From Gigaspora rosea (Eukaryota > Glomeromycota > Glomeromycetes > Diversisporales > Gigasporaceae), in assembly GCA_003550325.1 (NCBI GenBank), contig QKWP01001662.1, forward strand, positions 50,899 through 114,898: DNA of 64,000 bases. The letters run 5' to 3'. Position 1 is the stretch's first letter. Every line of letters starts with the position of its first letter. Under the pieces are notes generated by a model. The model saw only the letters and a list, made by a program, of their open reading frames with translations, ran no database searches and was not told the DNA's origin. A program made the translations under genes and the position numbers. Positions 35,480-46,882 of this stretch are shown piece by piece.

Positions 35480-36612
35480 AGGGTGTGGCGACTTAGGGAA
35501 GTTGGTAAGTTGTCACCCCCAAGTGGCAGGTCTAGGGTTCAAATTCCACTGGCGACGCTTTGGAAAAATAGACCTGTGTTACGGTAACCGTTTCCTGTCA
35601 ATCGGTTGGGTATATTACCTGTAGTCCTTGGTTACTATCTTGAATGGGAGCTTTAGGGCGAAGTTGTGTCCAGTGACACAGACAAATCCAAGGAACCAGG
35701 GAAATGGAAACCTATTTGGAAAGTCCCGAGTAAGGAGGTAGCAACGATCTTCGATGGCCTACCAGAACCGGAATATCGGAAACCAGAGCTAGAGAACTGG
35801 ACGATATGACCTTCGGAGGAGAGGGTCCACCAACCTGGCCGCCGGAGTCGTACCGGAGGAAAAGGACCTATGTTCTGGAATTAGGTACCAGGGGAAGAAA
35901 AACCATAGTAGCACCTAATGCTGGGTAGATCAACCCTTCCGGGCCAACTGGTTTGGAAGTTTGGGGCACCNACCTATGTTCTGGAATTAGGTAACAGGGG
36001 AAGAAAAACCATAGTAGCACCTAATGCTGGGTAGATCAACCCTTCCGGGCCAACTAGTTTGGAAGTTTGGGGCACCCGGTAGTGGACTGGTAGGAAAGTA
36101 ATGGTGGGTACCGGGGTCGGTGTGAACCTTACAAGGGCAGAAGTAGGTAATGGTAGCGGTTAGGTACCCCCTGACTGCAAGTTGCTTGTCTCGGTAAGTG
36201 CGTAAGTTACCAAAGTGTAGGTAATACCTGTGTGGGACAGGGACTGATCTACCAAGTTTACCCGCGAGGACAAATTAGTCCTAAGGGGATGTAGGTAGCA
36301 TCTGGGACTGTCTTCGACTGACTAATGTATCGGAGGGTTGTACCTGTGATCACAAGTAGGATTGACATGCAAAGCATTGGACCAGAGGGTTTAAATAGGC
36401 AATCCCCTAGTTGGGTTGTAGGTATGGCAACTAGTGTAGAACCTTCGGCCGGACTACTTAAATTAGACAACCAAAAGTGTACGTGTGGCTAGTTGTACTC
36501 TCATTCAATGTAACTCAATTGTGGGTGCGCCCAAAGAGGTACCCTTGAACCACAGTCTTGATTAAATAAACTCTCACCCAAAGCGGGAACTTTAACACGA
36601 AAAAAAATAAAA
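35480..36612 (+). mobile_element. Long SINE-like retroelement, copy D (contains an N with duplicated flank)
   Basis: The head is AGGGTGTGGCGACTTAGGGA, A box TAGGGAAGTTGG, B box GGTTCAAATTCC, A-rich end. Perfect 16-bp duplication AATTATACAATATTCA (35464-35479, 36613-36628). A single N at 35971 separates two 105-bp blocks (35866-35970, 35972-36076) that differ at about two bases. Removing one leaves about 1027 bp. The sense frame open in copies B and E is broken here near 35755 by a two-base loss in the GATGGCCTACC segment. Confidence 0.9.
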
Positions 36613-36629
36613 AATTATACAATATTCAC

Positions 36630-37740
36630 AAGTTTTCACTATTTAATATAAAATTTTATTTTTTTTTAAATTCAGCAATCCCGCCTTTTGTGTCTGTAGA
36701 CTTTATTATACAACTGCGTTTATGTGTACATTTTATTTCTACTCTAACAGAAAGCTTACCCGATTTTATCCAAGTGCGACCCACCTAGCAAAATTTTGCC
36801 TCAATTCGGATTCTCAACTTACTGAGAATATAGTCCCTCCTATCACTAGCTGGCACGTGCTAAACTTATCAAGATTGCCATCTTTTTAAACTTTCTTCTC
36901 CTAACCTTTTTAGTAAAAAGAACCTACTACAAGAAAAACTGCAACAAGTAAGGAGAAATATATAAAAGGAAAAATAAAATGGGGGAATAACATCTACTAC
37001 CTAAACAAAAAACCAAATTCGACAAGAAAAATAAAATGAAAAGAAAGAAGAAAAAAGCAAAAAGAAAGAAATACATGATAGCACTATTAAAGCCTGTGCA
37101 AGACTATAAAAATTATATAGTATTGTACAAGGAACCGCCTTATACTATATACTATATGTACATCAAAAGAAAATAAAAAGAAAAATCTATATGCCTAAAA
37201 GGATGTTCTAGAAAGAAATTTCATTACTTCATTCCTCCCGACCTCTGACACGTCCTTGTTGTTTATCACGTACGCAGAAATGGACCTAACTCATGACGTC
37301 GATTCCAATTCGGAAGGCGCAATCCCAATATGGAAGGAGTAAACACTGCCGATCTTTTGGAGGTGGTAAACTGAAATGCCCACTTTTTGAAATTTCGAAA
37401 AGACCAAAGGACTCAGGGAAAAAAACCAAACCAAAAGGAGTTTAAAAGAGTTACGCTATATAGAATAACATATCTAACCAAGCCTCTACTTCTATTTTCA
37501 TATCCATAAGACTTGACAAAGCTCTAGAGTTTTTCTACTACATCTTTGCTCGATAGCACCAAAGCCGGCCAAGGTGCCTCACTTAAAAGTCTGCATATCT
37601 TTTTCATCTCTATTTCAGGCGCAGAATATCCAGTGAATGGACTTTGTGCCCGACAGCAGCTTGGTGAAGGTTTGTTGCGTATAGATATGTTAACTATAGA
37701 GTTTTTGTAGGTTAGTATTCTTGGAAAGTTTGGTATGAGG
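36630..37740. other. Intergenic stretch of more balanced composition, no recognised gene
   Basis: Less AT-rich than its surroundings. A minus-strand open stretch of about 60 codons at about 37550-37725 (containing SEAPWPALVLSSKD) has protein-like composition, but no family was recognised. It may hold a decayed exon. Confidence 0.4.
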
Positions 37741-37744
37741 GATC

Positions 37745-38835
37745 ATCAGAAAGAGTTTTTTTTGAATTTTATTTTTTTATTATATATTATATTTTAAATA
37801 TTATATATATTATATATTATTATAAAAAAAATGACAAAAAAAATAAATACAAAAAAAACGAAACCAAAAAAAATTAAAAAAATGAAAACAAAAAAAAATA
37901 AACTATTATATCCTTTATATTCGCTCATTTTTGCTTATATTTGCTTATATTCGTTTATATTTGCTACTTCTTGCAAAGTGCCAGAAAGTTAGATTGTTTT
38001 TTTGCAAAGTTCTAAAAGAAGTAAGAATAAATAAAATAAAAAAAAAAGTAAAAAAAAAACAAACAAAAAACAAAACCGAAAAAATAACAAAAAAAAACAA
38101 AAACGAAAAAAAATAAACTATTATATTTCGTTCATATTTGCCTATATTCTATTATATTCGTTCATATTCGTAACAGCTTGCAAGTACTAGAGATGTTAGA
38201 ATTGGTGTTCTTGTAAAGTGTTGGAAAGTCAAGTTGTTTTCTTGCAAAGTTTCGAAAGAAGTAAAGGATAAATAAAATAAAATAAAGTTAAAAAAATAAG
38301 TAAAAAAAAAGAAAACAAACAAAAAACAAAAATGTAAGCAAACTAAATAAAAAAATAAACAAAGCCCCAAATCTCAATTTCGAGTTCGTGTTTTTGCAAT
38401 TTAGAAATCGTCGAAGGTTTTCGCAATGTGCTGGAATAAAATAAATTAATAAAAATAAAAAAAAACAAAAACAAAAAACATAAAACAAAAAAAAATAAAC
38501 AAAACTTTGCAAAAATTGCAATAACTAGCGAAAACTTGCGAAAATTTGCGAAAACTTGCATTCTTGAACTTTCGAAATTGCTAGAGAAAGTAGTTGTGTG
38601 TTCTTGCAAAGTGTCGAAAGGCTGAGTTGGCTTGTGCTAAGTACTGAAAAGTTACTGGATTTCTTGCAAGTGCTAGTGGTAAAGTGTAGAAATAAAATAA
38701 AAAAATTAAAAAATAAAGAAAAAAATCTAAATAAAAAAACAAAACGAAACTAAATGAAACAAAACGAAACTAAACGAAACTAAATGAAACCAAAAAAAAA
38801 ACAAAAAGAAAACAAAGAAACAATGTAAAATTGAT
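37745..38835. repeat. AAAAC-rich low-complexity DNA with CTTGCAAAGTG repeats
   Basis: Runs of AAAAAC/AAATAA alternate with segments holding TTCTTGCAAAGT, GAAAGTTAGATTG and GAAAGAAGTAA (near 37970, 38210, 38600) at roughly 240-390 bp spacing. Phe-rich minus-strand frames (38152-38609) simply read the A-runs backwards. Confidence 0.6.
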
Positions 38836-38880
38836 AGAAGATCTAAATTGTAAACAAAAAAAATAAACAAAGATAGTAAC

Positions 38881-39042
38881 GTGGTTAAAACACTGTGTAA
38901 TCGCTAAAGATCTGTTAATCGTTATATATATCGTTGTGGTCAAAACACTGTGTAATCATTAAAGATCTGTTAATCGTTATATATCGTTGTGGTCAAAACA
39001 CTGTGTAATCGTTAAAGATCTGTTAATTGTTATATATTGGTT
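38881..39042. repeat. Tandem repeat, 53-55 bp unit, three copies
   Basis: Units at 38881-38935, 38936-38988 and 38989-39042 share GTGGTCAAAACACTGTGTAA and AAGATCTGTTAATCGTTATA with very few differences, so the expansion is recent. Confidence 0.9.
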
Positions 39043-39511
39043 TAAATAATTCTAATTATAATCGATTTGTAGATATATAACAATTTAATATAGAAAATGA
39101 TATATATCGATTTTTAGCCAGTTAATCGATAGATATCGTTATTTTTTAATCAATATAAAACGATTAACTGCTATATATCGATCAATATCTATATATAAAA
39201 TTTCCTGATGTATGATGAATTATAGCAAAAATTGCCATAACAGATAACTTATTATAGTTACGGAAGTAATAACAATCTGCCTGCATCTCTACACAAAAAA
39301 ACAAAAGAATATGGGCACGATGTAAGCTTATTATACATAACTATGAAGTAATACAAAATACAAGTATCTTACATTCATAAAACATATTAGAAACACGATT
39401 TTACCTATGGAACTTTCTAATCCTAACCCATACGAGCCCTAGCTAACCCTAACCTTAAAAATGTATAATTTAATTTTGTAATGTAATTGGGTTTAAGCAT
39501 TCTCTATTACC

Positions 39512-39850
39512 GATTATAGTCTTGGAATCATTATAACTGAAATATCAATGGGAAAAAAAGCTTTTGATAGAATCCTGTTTGATACTAATCTTCAATTTAA
39601 GATCATTAATGGAACAAGACCTGAATGTACTCATGCTCCAGAATTTTATGTTAGATTAGCTAATAGTTGCATGGATCACGATCCTGATAAACGACTAACT
39701 GCTATGATGATTGTTAATATAGTAGGTTATTGGTTTGGTGAAATGAATCAAGTTGGTAGCGAAATTCAAAATCAAATCTTCGAAGCTGATAAAATTAAAC
39801 CAAAACCGGTCGAACCAAAACATCCAATTATTATTATTCAAGTAAATTGA
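39512..39850 (+). pseudogene. C-terminal fragment of a tyrosine-kinase-like protein kinase
   Basis: The peptide DYSLGIIITEISMGKKAFDR corresponds to kinase subdomain IX (D-SLG). RPECTHAPEFYVRLANSCMD then HDPDKRLTAM matches subdomains X-XI, with the conserved Arg in DPDKR. The rest of the kinase (ATP loop, VAIK Lys, HRDL, DFG) is absent upstream: an in-frame TAA lies near 39494 and no kinase motif precedes it. It is therefore a detached 3' exon or a duplicated gene end. The 100-residue frame ends in a TGA at 39848-39850 after a short polar tail. Such kinases are greatly expanded in arbuscular mycorrhizal fungi, which fits the suggested source. Confidence 0.7.
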
Positions 39851-40500
39851 TAAATACAAACCCAGATGATAGTAAATTGCAACATTTGACGATTGAATCA
39901 TTCTATTGATCTAATTCGTAAATCTGCTATCACAATTTGGTAGCATTAATTCATAATTTTAGATTATTACTATTTTAACTTTGGAGAACAACTATAAACC
40001 TAACCCTAATCCTAACTTAATTATAACCAACCATAGATAATTATAAACCTAACCCTACCTCTAACTAACAAGTCGTACTTACGAAACCAACAAGCTAATA
40101 CAAGAACATTACCAAACCCACCAAAATGATGAACTAACAAACAACACTGAAATCGATACCACAAATCCTTAGAAAATAAATTCACCAAAACAAACCACCA
40201 GTAATGACATACTATGAACCACCGAAATCAAAAATACCAACCAACAAAGTGACAGCAACTTCAAAGACGACTCCAATAATAACGATCAGATACCGAAAAA
40301 AAAGAATTAGTAACGTATATACGAAAACAACCAAATTAAACGAAACCCCAAGAGAAAATAAAAGCAACTTCACGAAACCCACCAAAACGATGAACTAATG
40401 AAAATCCAGAAATAACACCGAAATCAACAACGAATTCACCAAAGTGAAATGCCAGCAACGATGTTCCTTGAAGTCACCGAAATCGACACACCACACAAGC
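39851..40500. other. Spacer with telomere-like motifs and A/C-rich repeats
   Basis: Contains CCTAACCCTAATCCTAAC and CCTAACCCTACCTCTAAC (about 39995-40070), then imperfect ACCACCGAAATC/AACGAAACCC repeats to about 40500. The frame 40204-40398 lies in these repeats. Confidence 0.4.
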
Positions 40501-40510
40501 TCCAGTAAGA

Positions 40511-40762
40511 GTGGCTCTACAAGCAATGACCTCACAAATTACGACTCCACAAGCGACGACCTCACAAATTGCGCTCCATAAGCAACGATCTCACAAATTG
40601 CGAGACATCCTCACAAATTACGACTCCACAAGTGACAATCTCACAAATTACGACTCCACAAGCAATGACCTCATAAATTACGACTCCACAAGATACGACC
40701 TCACAAATTACGACTCTACAAGTGACAACTTCAAGAATGTTGACTCCAATAGGAATACCTGA
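40511..40762. repeat. 30-bp tandem repeat (CTCACAAATTACGACTCCAC)
   Basis: About seven units built from CTCACAAATTACGACTCCAC plus AAGCRAYGAC. On the plus strand the frame stays open and reads LTNYDSTSD-like decapeptides five times before stopping at 40760-40762. There is no conserved flanking domain, so I treat it as a minisatellite rather than a gene. Confidence 0.7.
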
Positions 40763-41389
40763 AATGTAGATACCTAAATAGAGTTGGTTAGTAAAATATA
40801 CACGCGCTAGAGAGCAAACAGCATATTAACAGCAAAAAAAAAAGCAATGATCATCTATGATAATTATTATTTATATATCGCACATGATCCGGGTGCAACA
40901 GTAATATTTATTCTATTAAATTATTTTATTAATTTTATTATTACTTCAATATGATAAGGTTCGCATCACAGTGCTATAGCACTATAATGCTATAGCGCTA
41001 CTACAATATTCCCAAATTAATTAATAAAAAATATTTAGTTTATATACTATAAATTTATATTTGTAGCTTGATATTATAATATATACTTTCTCAAAAGATA
41101 TATTTAAAATAACAATAATTAAACAAAATATTATTTATAAATATTTTTAATTTACTATATTAATATGTGTTGTATTACTATTAATAAGACGACCTATATA
41201 CTGGTATATAAATTTATATAACATGAAGGGTAACATAAAAAAGTAGCTATCTTTATATTTATTTGCAACAATAGGCCTAACTAAAGATTGATAGTATTAG
41301 TAATCTTCCTTATTATAAAGTATTTCGCTTATTAATTATAGTTGTCTTTATTGTTTTATAATTAAAAAACTTTAAATTTTTAATTTTCA

Positions 41390-43140
41390 GATCCAAAGAT
41401 AATATTATAAGTCCAAATTCTTTAGAAAATTCTTAGTATTCTTGAAGAGTAAGGTAACTTGCAGTCTTAACTAAATCATATATTATAGTTCTTCTATAAT
41501 AACAAAGACCTCTATTGACTAATAATAGAGATTATTATATAAGTTTATATTTTTTAATTTTGCTATTATCTTGTCTTTTTACTCATTCTTGTGATTCTTG
41601 TAATGGTTGGTAAAATTTACTAAATTTTTGTATATCAAATTCATTTTTGATATCTAGTTTATTGGGATCTTTATTATTGATTAATTGCTTTGGCTAATAA
41701 ATAAAATTAATAACTATATATTAAACTAAATTTGGTACAAGTAAATTAGCCAAAGTAACTACTAAAGTATAGATCATATTATAATAATGCATGATTATTA
41801 ATAAATTGATTAAATAATTATTCATTATTACAAAAAAACTGCATATTCAGTGGCCACTCTAACTAATTTTGAAAAAAAATTATTTATACCAAGAAAAATT
41901 TTTAATATGCCTAATAGGTCCAAATAATAATTCAGCATAATTCTCTTTAGTTTGTTTATAAGAAGATTCAAATTTCTTAATAAGCAACTACTTTGTTGGA
42001 TAAATAAGGTTAAGTGTAGAATAGATTCAACCAAAAAATATATTGGTAGCATAATAAAATGGTTTTCACAATAAAACAAGGCCATCTAACAGTTTCCATT
42101 CATTTTCAGTTAAGTTGATCAATTTTAGATATTTGCTATCAGGTTTGTTATATTATTTTACTTCTGAAAGTAGCATTAAAGCAAGATAATTGATTACCTT
42201 TTATAACTCTCTAAGTTGAGTTCAAGCTAGATATAAAACGTTCTATCTTGTTGGCATATAATTAATAGTTTGGTAAAATGGTCGAATACCTACATCTTTC
42301 TTGTGCATTTTTGAGATATTTAAATGGTTTAGAACTTTTGAAAAAAAAAGAATTAAAATTTTTGCCCTTTTAATTAGATTTGAGCTCTTTTAGTACACTC
42401 AATTGAAATGTATGAGCTGAACAAGATAATCACATAACATTATTTGTTAAAGGAACTGCCTTTTAACATTGGCTCCATTGTCAGTTGTAATACAAAAAAT
42501 TCATTCTGTAAGCTCCTAGTCAGTGATAACTTTATTAATAAGTCTTCAATCGCTTCAGCTGAATATATGAGAAAAGTAACTGAATTATTAAAACATCTCT
42601 TTTAATTTAAAATTTGAATTGATCCATGTTGCTGTCACTCAGATATAACCTTAATTAGTTCTTTGAACCTCATATATCTGTTATCAAATCGACAAATCTA
42701 CTATCAATATTTATTATCCCAAATAGTTAATTATAATACCAATTGTAGGCTTTATCAATCATTTTTTCACAGTCTGCTCACAAGAAATATGAAACCCAGC
42801 TCCCATATAATTTAATAGTCAACAAAAAGCTTGACTACATAAAATATGAAAAGGCTAACAATCCTCAATAATAAATTTGACTAGTTGTGCTTTCTTTTTT
42901 TGCCTTTGCTTACTGATAACATGCATAGCTTTGATGATCAGACTATTACTGCTTGCTTCTTCAGTATGGTTTTTTATCAACTTTATGCTTAGACCAAAAA
43001 TTGCTAAGCATATTTCCTGTAGAAGAGTCATGTGCATACTTAATATTAATGTTTTTTCCTTTACAAATTTGACAAACATCAAAATCACCTTTTTGTATTG
43101 TCTCATCTTTAAAATATTCCCACTATGCTAGGATTATCAC
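41390..43140 (-). pseudogene. hAT transposase relic (BED finger to RNase-H region)
   Basis: Reading leftward: a BED-type finger at about 42960-43110 (DVCQICKGKN, then STGNMLSNFWSKH); a stretch to about 42400 matching the hAT core (AHTFQLSVLKELK); then LTENEWKLLDGLVLL and PFYYATNIFFG, YSTLNLIYP at about 41990-42125, typical of the segment before the C-terminal hAT domain. Dozens of stops (many TAG/TAA where Trp, Gln or Arg is expected) and shifts show great age. Further relics may continue to about 41250. No terminal repeats identified. Confidence 0.6.
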
Positions 43141-43724
43141 ATTTTTTTGTTTTTTTGTTTTATGTGCAAGTGATTCATTAGATCTAGGTAGTTCTGCATC
43201 AATAGAACATATATCATTATAATCTTCTATATACTTGGATTATGAGTGCTCATTCTGTATATATAGTTTTGTAACATTTTTATTACTTAATTTTTTGCAT
43301 GAAAATCTTACCTACTTATTCAAAACTGTAGTATACATTAAACTTTTATAATTATTTAGTTCAACAAACAGCTTTTGTATTGAGTGCTCATTCTGTATAT
43401 ATGCTTAGAATTAGTCTTGTAACATTTTTAATACTTAATTTTTGCATGAAAATCTTAACTATTTATTCAAAACTGTAGTATATGTTAAACCTTTATAATT
43501 ATTTAGTTCAAACAAACAGCTTTTGTATTGATCACTGGCAGATGGTGACTAAAGTGTAACTATGATTATTACAATGTTCAGAGTATAACCCAGTTGATAT
43601 TAGTAAGCGAATACTGTATATATCATGCAATTTTGACAAGCAAAGTTTTCCAAAAAAAAAAAAAAATTGCACCTAAAAAAGCAACTGCACAAAGAAAATT
43701 TCATTATTGAACTTGATTATTATC

Positions 43725-43830
43725 ATTAGGGATAGGTACGGTCAGGTCATGACCGGTCAATGCTGTGACCGATATTGACCAGTCAGGGCGGTTTGACCGA
43801 CCGGTCAAAATTATAACCGATGCCAAATTC
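43725..43830. repeat. GACCGGTCA word block with a TAGGG-type left end
   Basis: TAGGGATAGGTACGGTCAGG at about 43727 begins a run of GACCGGTCA, TGACCG and GACCAGTCA words ending near 43820. The right end is missing. It may be a truncated element of the TAGGG class. Confidence 0.45.
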
Positions 43831-44084
43831 TTAATATTCTGGCTAATAAATGAATATTTATTGCTTGAAATTCATATCATTGTATCTGTATCATCTGATA
43901 AATAGAGAAATCAACCCGCCACTCAAAAATTTTCCAGATCATGTGACTTTGCATGATTAATTGATATGATTCATTTTTAAATAAAACTTTTTTATTAATA
44001 TAAATGATAAATATAACAATAATGAGTATATAAATTAATGTATACTGTATCACATGGTCTGAAAAATTTTCAGGTGGTGTTTAA

Positions 44085-44260
44085 ACCCGGTTTAGAAATG
44101 CCTTGTTCATAATTCCGGCCAAATTTGCAGATTATTTGGCCAGAATTATAACAAAACAATTTAATTCCGGACAAATGATCTGCAATTTTAACAGAATTGT
44201 ACAGAATATTATAAATAAGGTAGCTGGGCAATGTGGTCCTGTTCAGCAGTTCAGACATAT
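44085..44260. repeat. Palindromic repeat with GATCTGCAAATTTGGCC words, copy 1
   Basis: GGCCAAATTTGCAGATTATT followed by TTTGGCCAGAATTATAACAA, then GACAAATGATCTGCAA in inverse. The same arrangement recurs at 63885-64000. Confidence 0.55.
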
Positions 44261-44754
44261 GATATTAGGATATCAATGAAAAAAGTATGAATCGCTTAAA
44301 AGGACCTATATTGCACAGTTTTTACAGGAAAATACCACAAGCGCTATTATATTTTATTTAAAAATTTTTCCCAACCACCCAAATAAAAATGTAATAAAAT
44401 ATTTTTAGAAAAAATAAATTTACCATATGTAATATAAAAAAGACACTGTAACTTCATAGTCATAAGGAGCGTGAATCGATTTTTATTGACAACCAGTGTA
44501 TCGTCACATTTTTATATATGAATGTTCCGATTGGTTAATCAGGGAAATCATTTGTCACATATAGATTTGGTTTTTACAGTGTATCAAACACCACAATGCA
44601 GTATGGTTTTGAGTTAGTTCGTATTGGAATTAAAAGTTGTAAAAAATTTTGTTACAAAACTTACTGACTATTGTGGTGATTTACTGTAAAAAAAATTCCG
44701 TACAATACTTGATATCATGACACTCAATATTTGAGATTATAACAGATTATTATT

Positions 44755-45010
44755 GCACGGGTCTTATGTGACAACCCGTGCTTTATTCATTTACTTATTG
44801 GCACGGGATTGTTACGTCAGACACCATGCAATAAGATAGTTATTATATGAGTATGTGAAATAACCCATTACACACACGGGTTCATATTTAAATCCCGTGC
44901 CTTCGGCATGGAATATGAACCCGTGTGTAACTGGGTTATTCACTACAACCCATACAATTTATAGTACAGATGACCAAAATTGTATAATATGGGAAATTAT
45001 AGCACGGTAC
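44755..45010. repeat. CACGGG hairpin block
   Basis: GTGAAATAACCCATTACACA ... ACACGGGTTCATATT at 44856-44895 pairs with AATATGAACCCGTGTGTAAC ... GGGTTATTCAC at 44910-44943 around CCTTCGG. Additional CACGGG/CCCGTG words lie on the left. Probably a MITE end or solo hairpin. Confidence 0.55.
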
Positions 45011-46880
45011 CGGCATGATATCAATTAATATTTTTGCAAATAAGTATGGTGAGCAGATCAGTATAGTACACCCTGAATTTCTAAAATCTGCACTATACTG
45101 ATCCGGTGTCATATATATCAGTGTTGCGTTAGAATTATAGCTATTCAGTATAGTACAGGTTTTAAAAATCAGCCTGTACTATATACAATTCTGATCATTC
45201 ATAATACTAACTTGCTGTAACTTCTCAATGTTTGATTTTACTATAAAAATTTTGGTTATCAATCGAAACGCAGTTTTGTAAGTTATATGGTTAAAATTGA
45301 TTTGGTACTATCATAATTAAACAATTGTTAATAAATTTGAATTGTAATGACATTCTTGATTGTAACTTGCTCATTGCTATATTAGTTTTAATATTTTGAT
45401 CGCAAGTTGTATAATCAGTCAAAAGTATAATAACTTGATTATGTATGAACGTATATGCTATATTAGATTTAGTACACTGATCACATTTTGGATATAACCA
45501 TGGTTGGTAGATCGACATAAAACTACGAACTACTAAAAAAATTAGTGATTATCAGATAATCTGGAAAGATCCCGACCAATATTTACGAAAAATGAAAAAA
45601 TCTAGAATCAATTATCTAAATATTTAGTAGAATATAATTTTCTTAATATTTGCTTATATATTTACTTTTTTTTTGATATGTTTTTCTTTTTATCTATTGT
45701 AGAGCAATTATTTTGTTTTTGCACTTGCACTTGCACTTGCACTTATTCTTGCACTAGTTCTTGAACTTGAAACATTATACAAAATGCTTTTAAATTCGTG
45801 AACATTTAATTGGCTTTTTAGCTATTTTTTCGTCTAAAATGATTTTAAATAGTAGGTAATCAAACAACAAAAACAAATTTGGTTAATTCACATTTCACAA
45901 TTCTAAGAAAGTTTTTTAAGGGAATTAATTATAAACAATTAGACGAATTTTATGTTTGGACCACAAATTAGTTAAAAGCTATATTTACACTAGAAAATGC
46001 TAGCATAATGATATATGAAAATGATTGTCATCAGCATTTATTTAGTGCCGATTGTATGAGATCTCTGATCTTTCATACACGATCATGCACATGATCTTGA
46101 TGATCCATGATAGATATTCGGAATCCCAAATGGATATTCTCCCATATTACATTTTTCTTTTTACTCATAGTATTTTCATAGTATTTTCTTTTATTACATA
46201 GTAGATTAGAGTAGATATTCTGTAGAATAGAGTAAATTAGTCCTTAGTAGTGTAGATTATGACTTACAATTCATGTATATAAACTCACTCGTTTTGCCTT
46301 TGTAGCAAAATAGATTTGGTTTTCTCTTTAAACATTTAATTAGAATTAAATTTCTCTTGTATTTCTTATTTTCCCACTAAACAATAAAGACTTTGTACAT
46401 GTCCTCATACATTTTATAAAGTATACTTTATTTTCTTAGTAGAATCTTGTAGTTTTGTTAAGGGAAGTGTATCTCTTTATTGTTAATTAATTGTAGTAAA
46501 GTAACCAACCTCTTATACCTCATATATAAGTGTGTTGCTGTCACTTTTACTAAAACCTTGTTAAATCCCCTTTACTAAGTCATACACTAACACTATTATT
46601 ACCTGTCATCTCACCATAGATATAGTCTTTATACTGCAATCTCATTTGCCTCTTGAATTCTTTTGAGAGGTAAATTCCAAGCATCACTACTACCAAGAAA
46701 AATCTGTAAATCTTATTAAATAAGATTTGTGGGTTTTCATTTAGCAGTACTTAATTATAAATATATAATTAGTATATAATCTGATATAAAAAATTTCTAA
46801 CTTTTTTTAAATTTATTGCATTTACAATACTTTATTCAAAATTGTTATAACAATTTTTAATTTTATAATTTGTTATTCTA
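45011..46880. other. Spacer upstream of the hAT element
   Basis: No supported gene. Inverted CAGTATAGTAC words occur at 45058-45190, and TTGCAC is repeated four times at 45719-45743. The 46100-46640 part has an LTR-like composition (TATA-like segments, AATAAA) but no demonstrable LTR ends. Confidence 0.45.
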
Positions 46881-46882
46881 AA

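Noticed and set aside
37550..37725. Kinase-like exon suggested by GYSAPEIEMKK on the minus strand
   Set aside because: The resemblance to an activation-loop APE motif is too short and no other kinase motif lies nearby.
38152..38609. Hydrophobic Phe-rich minus-strand frames that look like membrane proteins
   Set aside because: They translate A-rich low-complexity DNA backwards; no start context, introns or conserved residues.
38881..39042. CRISPR-like array
   Set aside because: Units are contiguous tandem copies without unique spacers, in a eukaryotic context.
40511..40762. Repetitive secreted protein or effector
   Set aside because: No signal peptide, and the frame is an open register of a 30-bp minisatellite.
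46040..46640. Solo LTR upstream of the hAT gene
   Set aside because: TATA-like and AATAAA-like words are present, but I found no convincing TG...CA ends with inverted tips or a 4-6 bp duplication.
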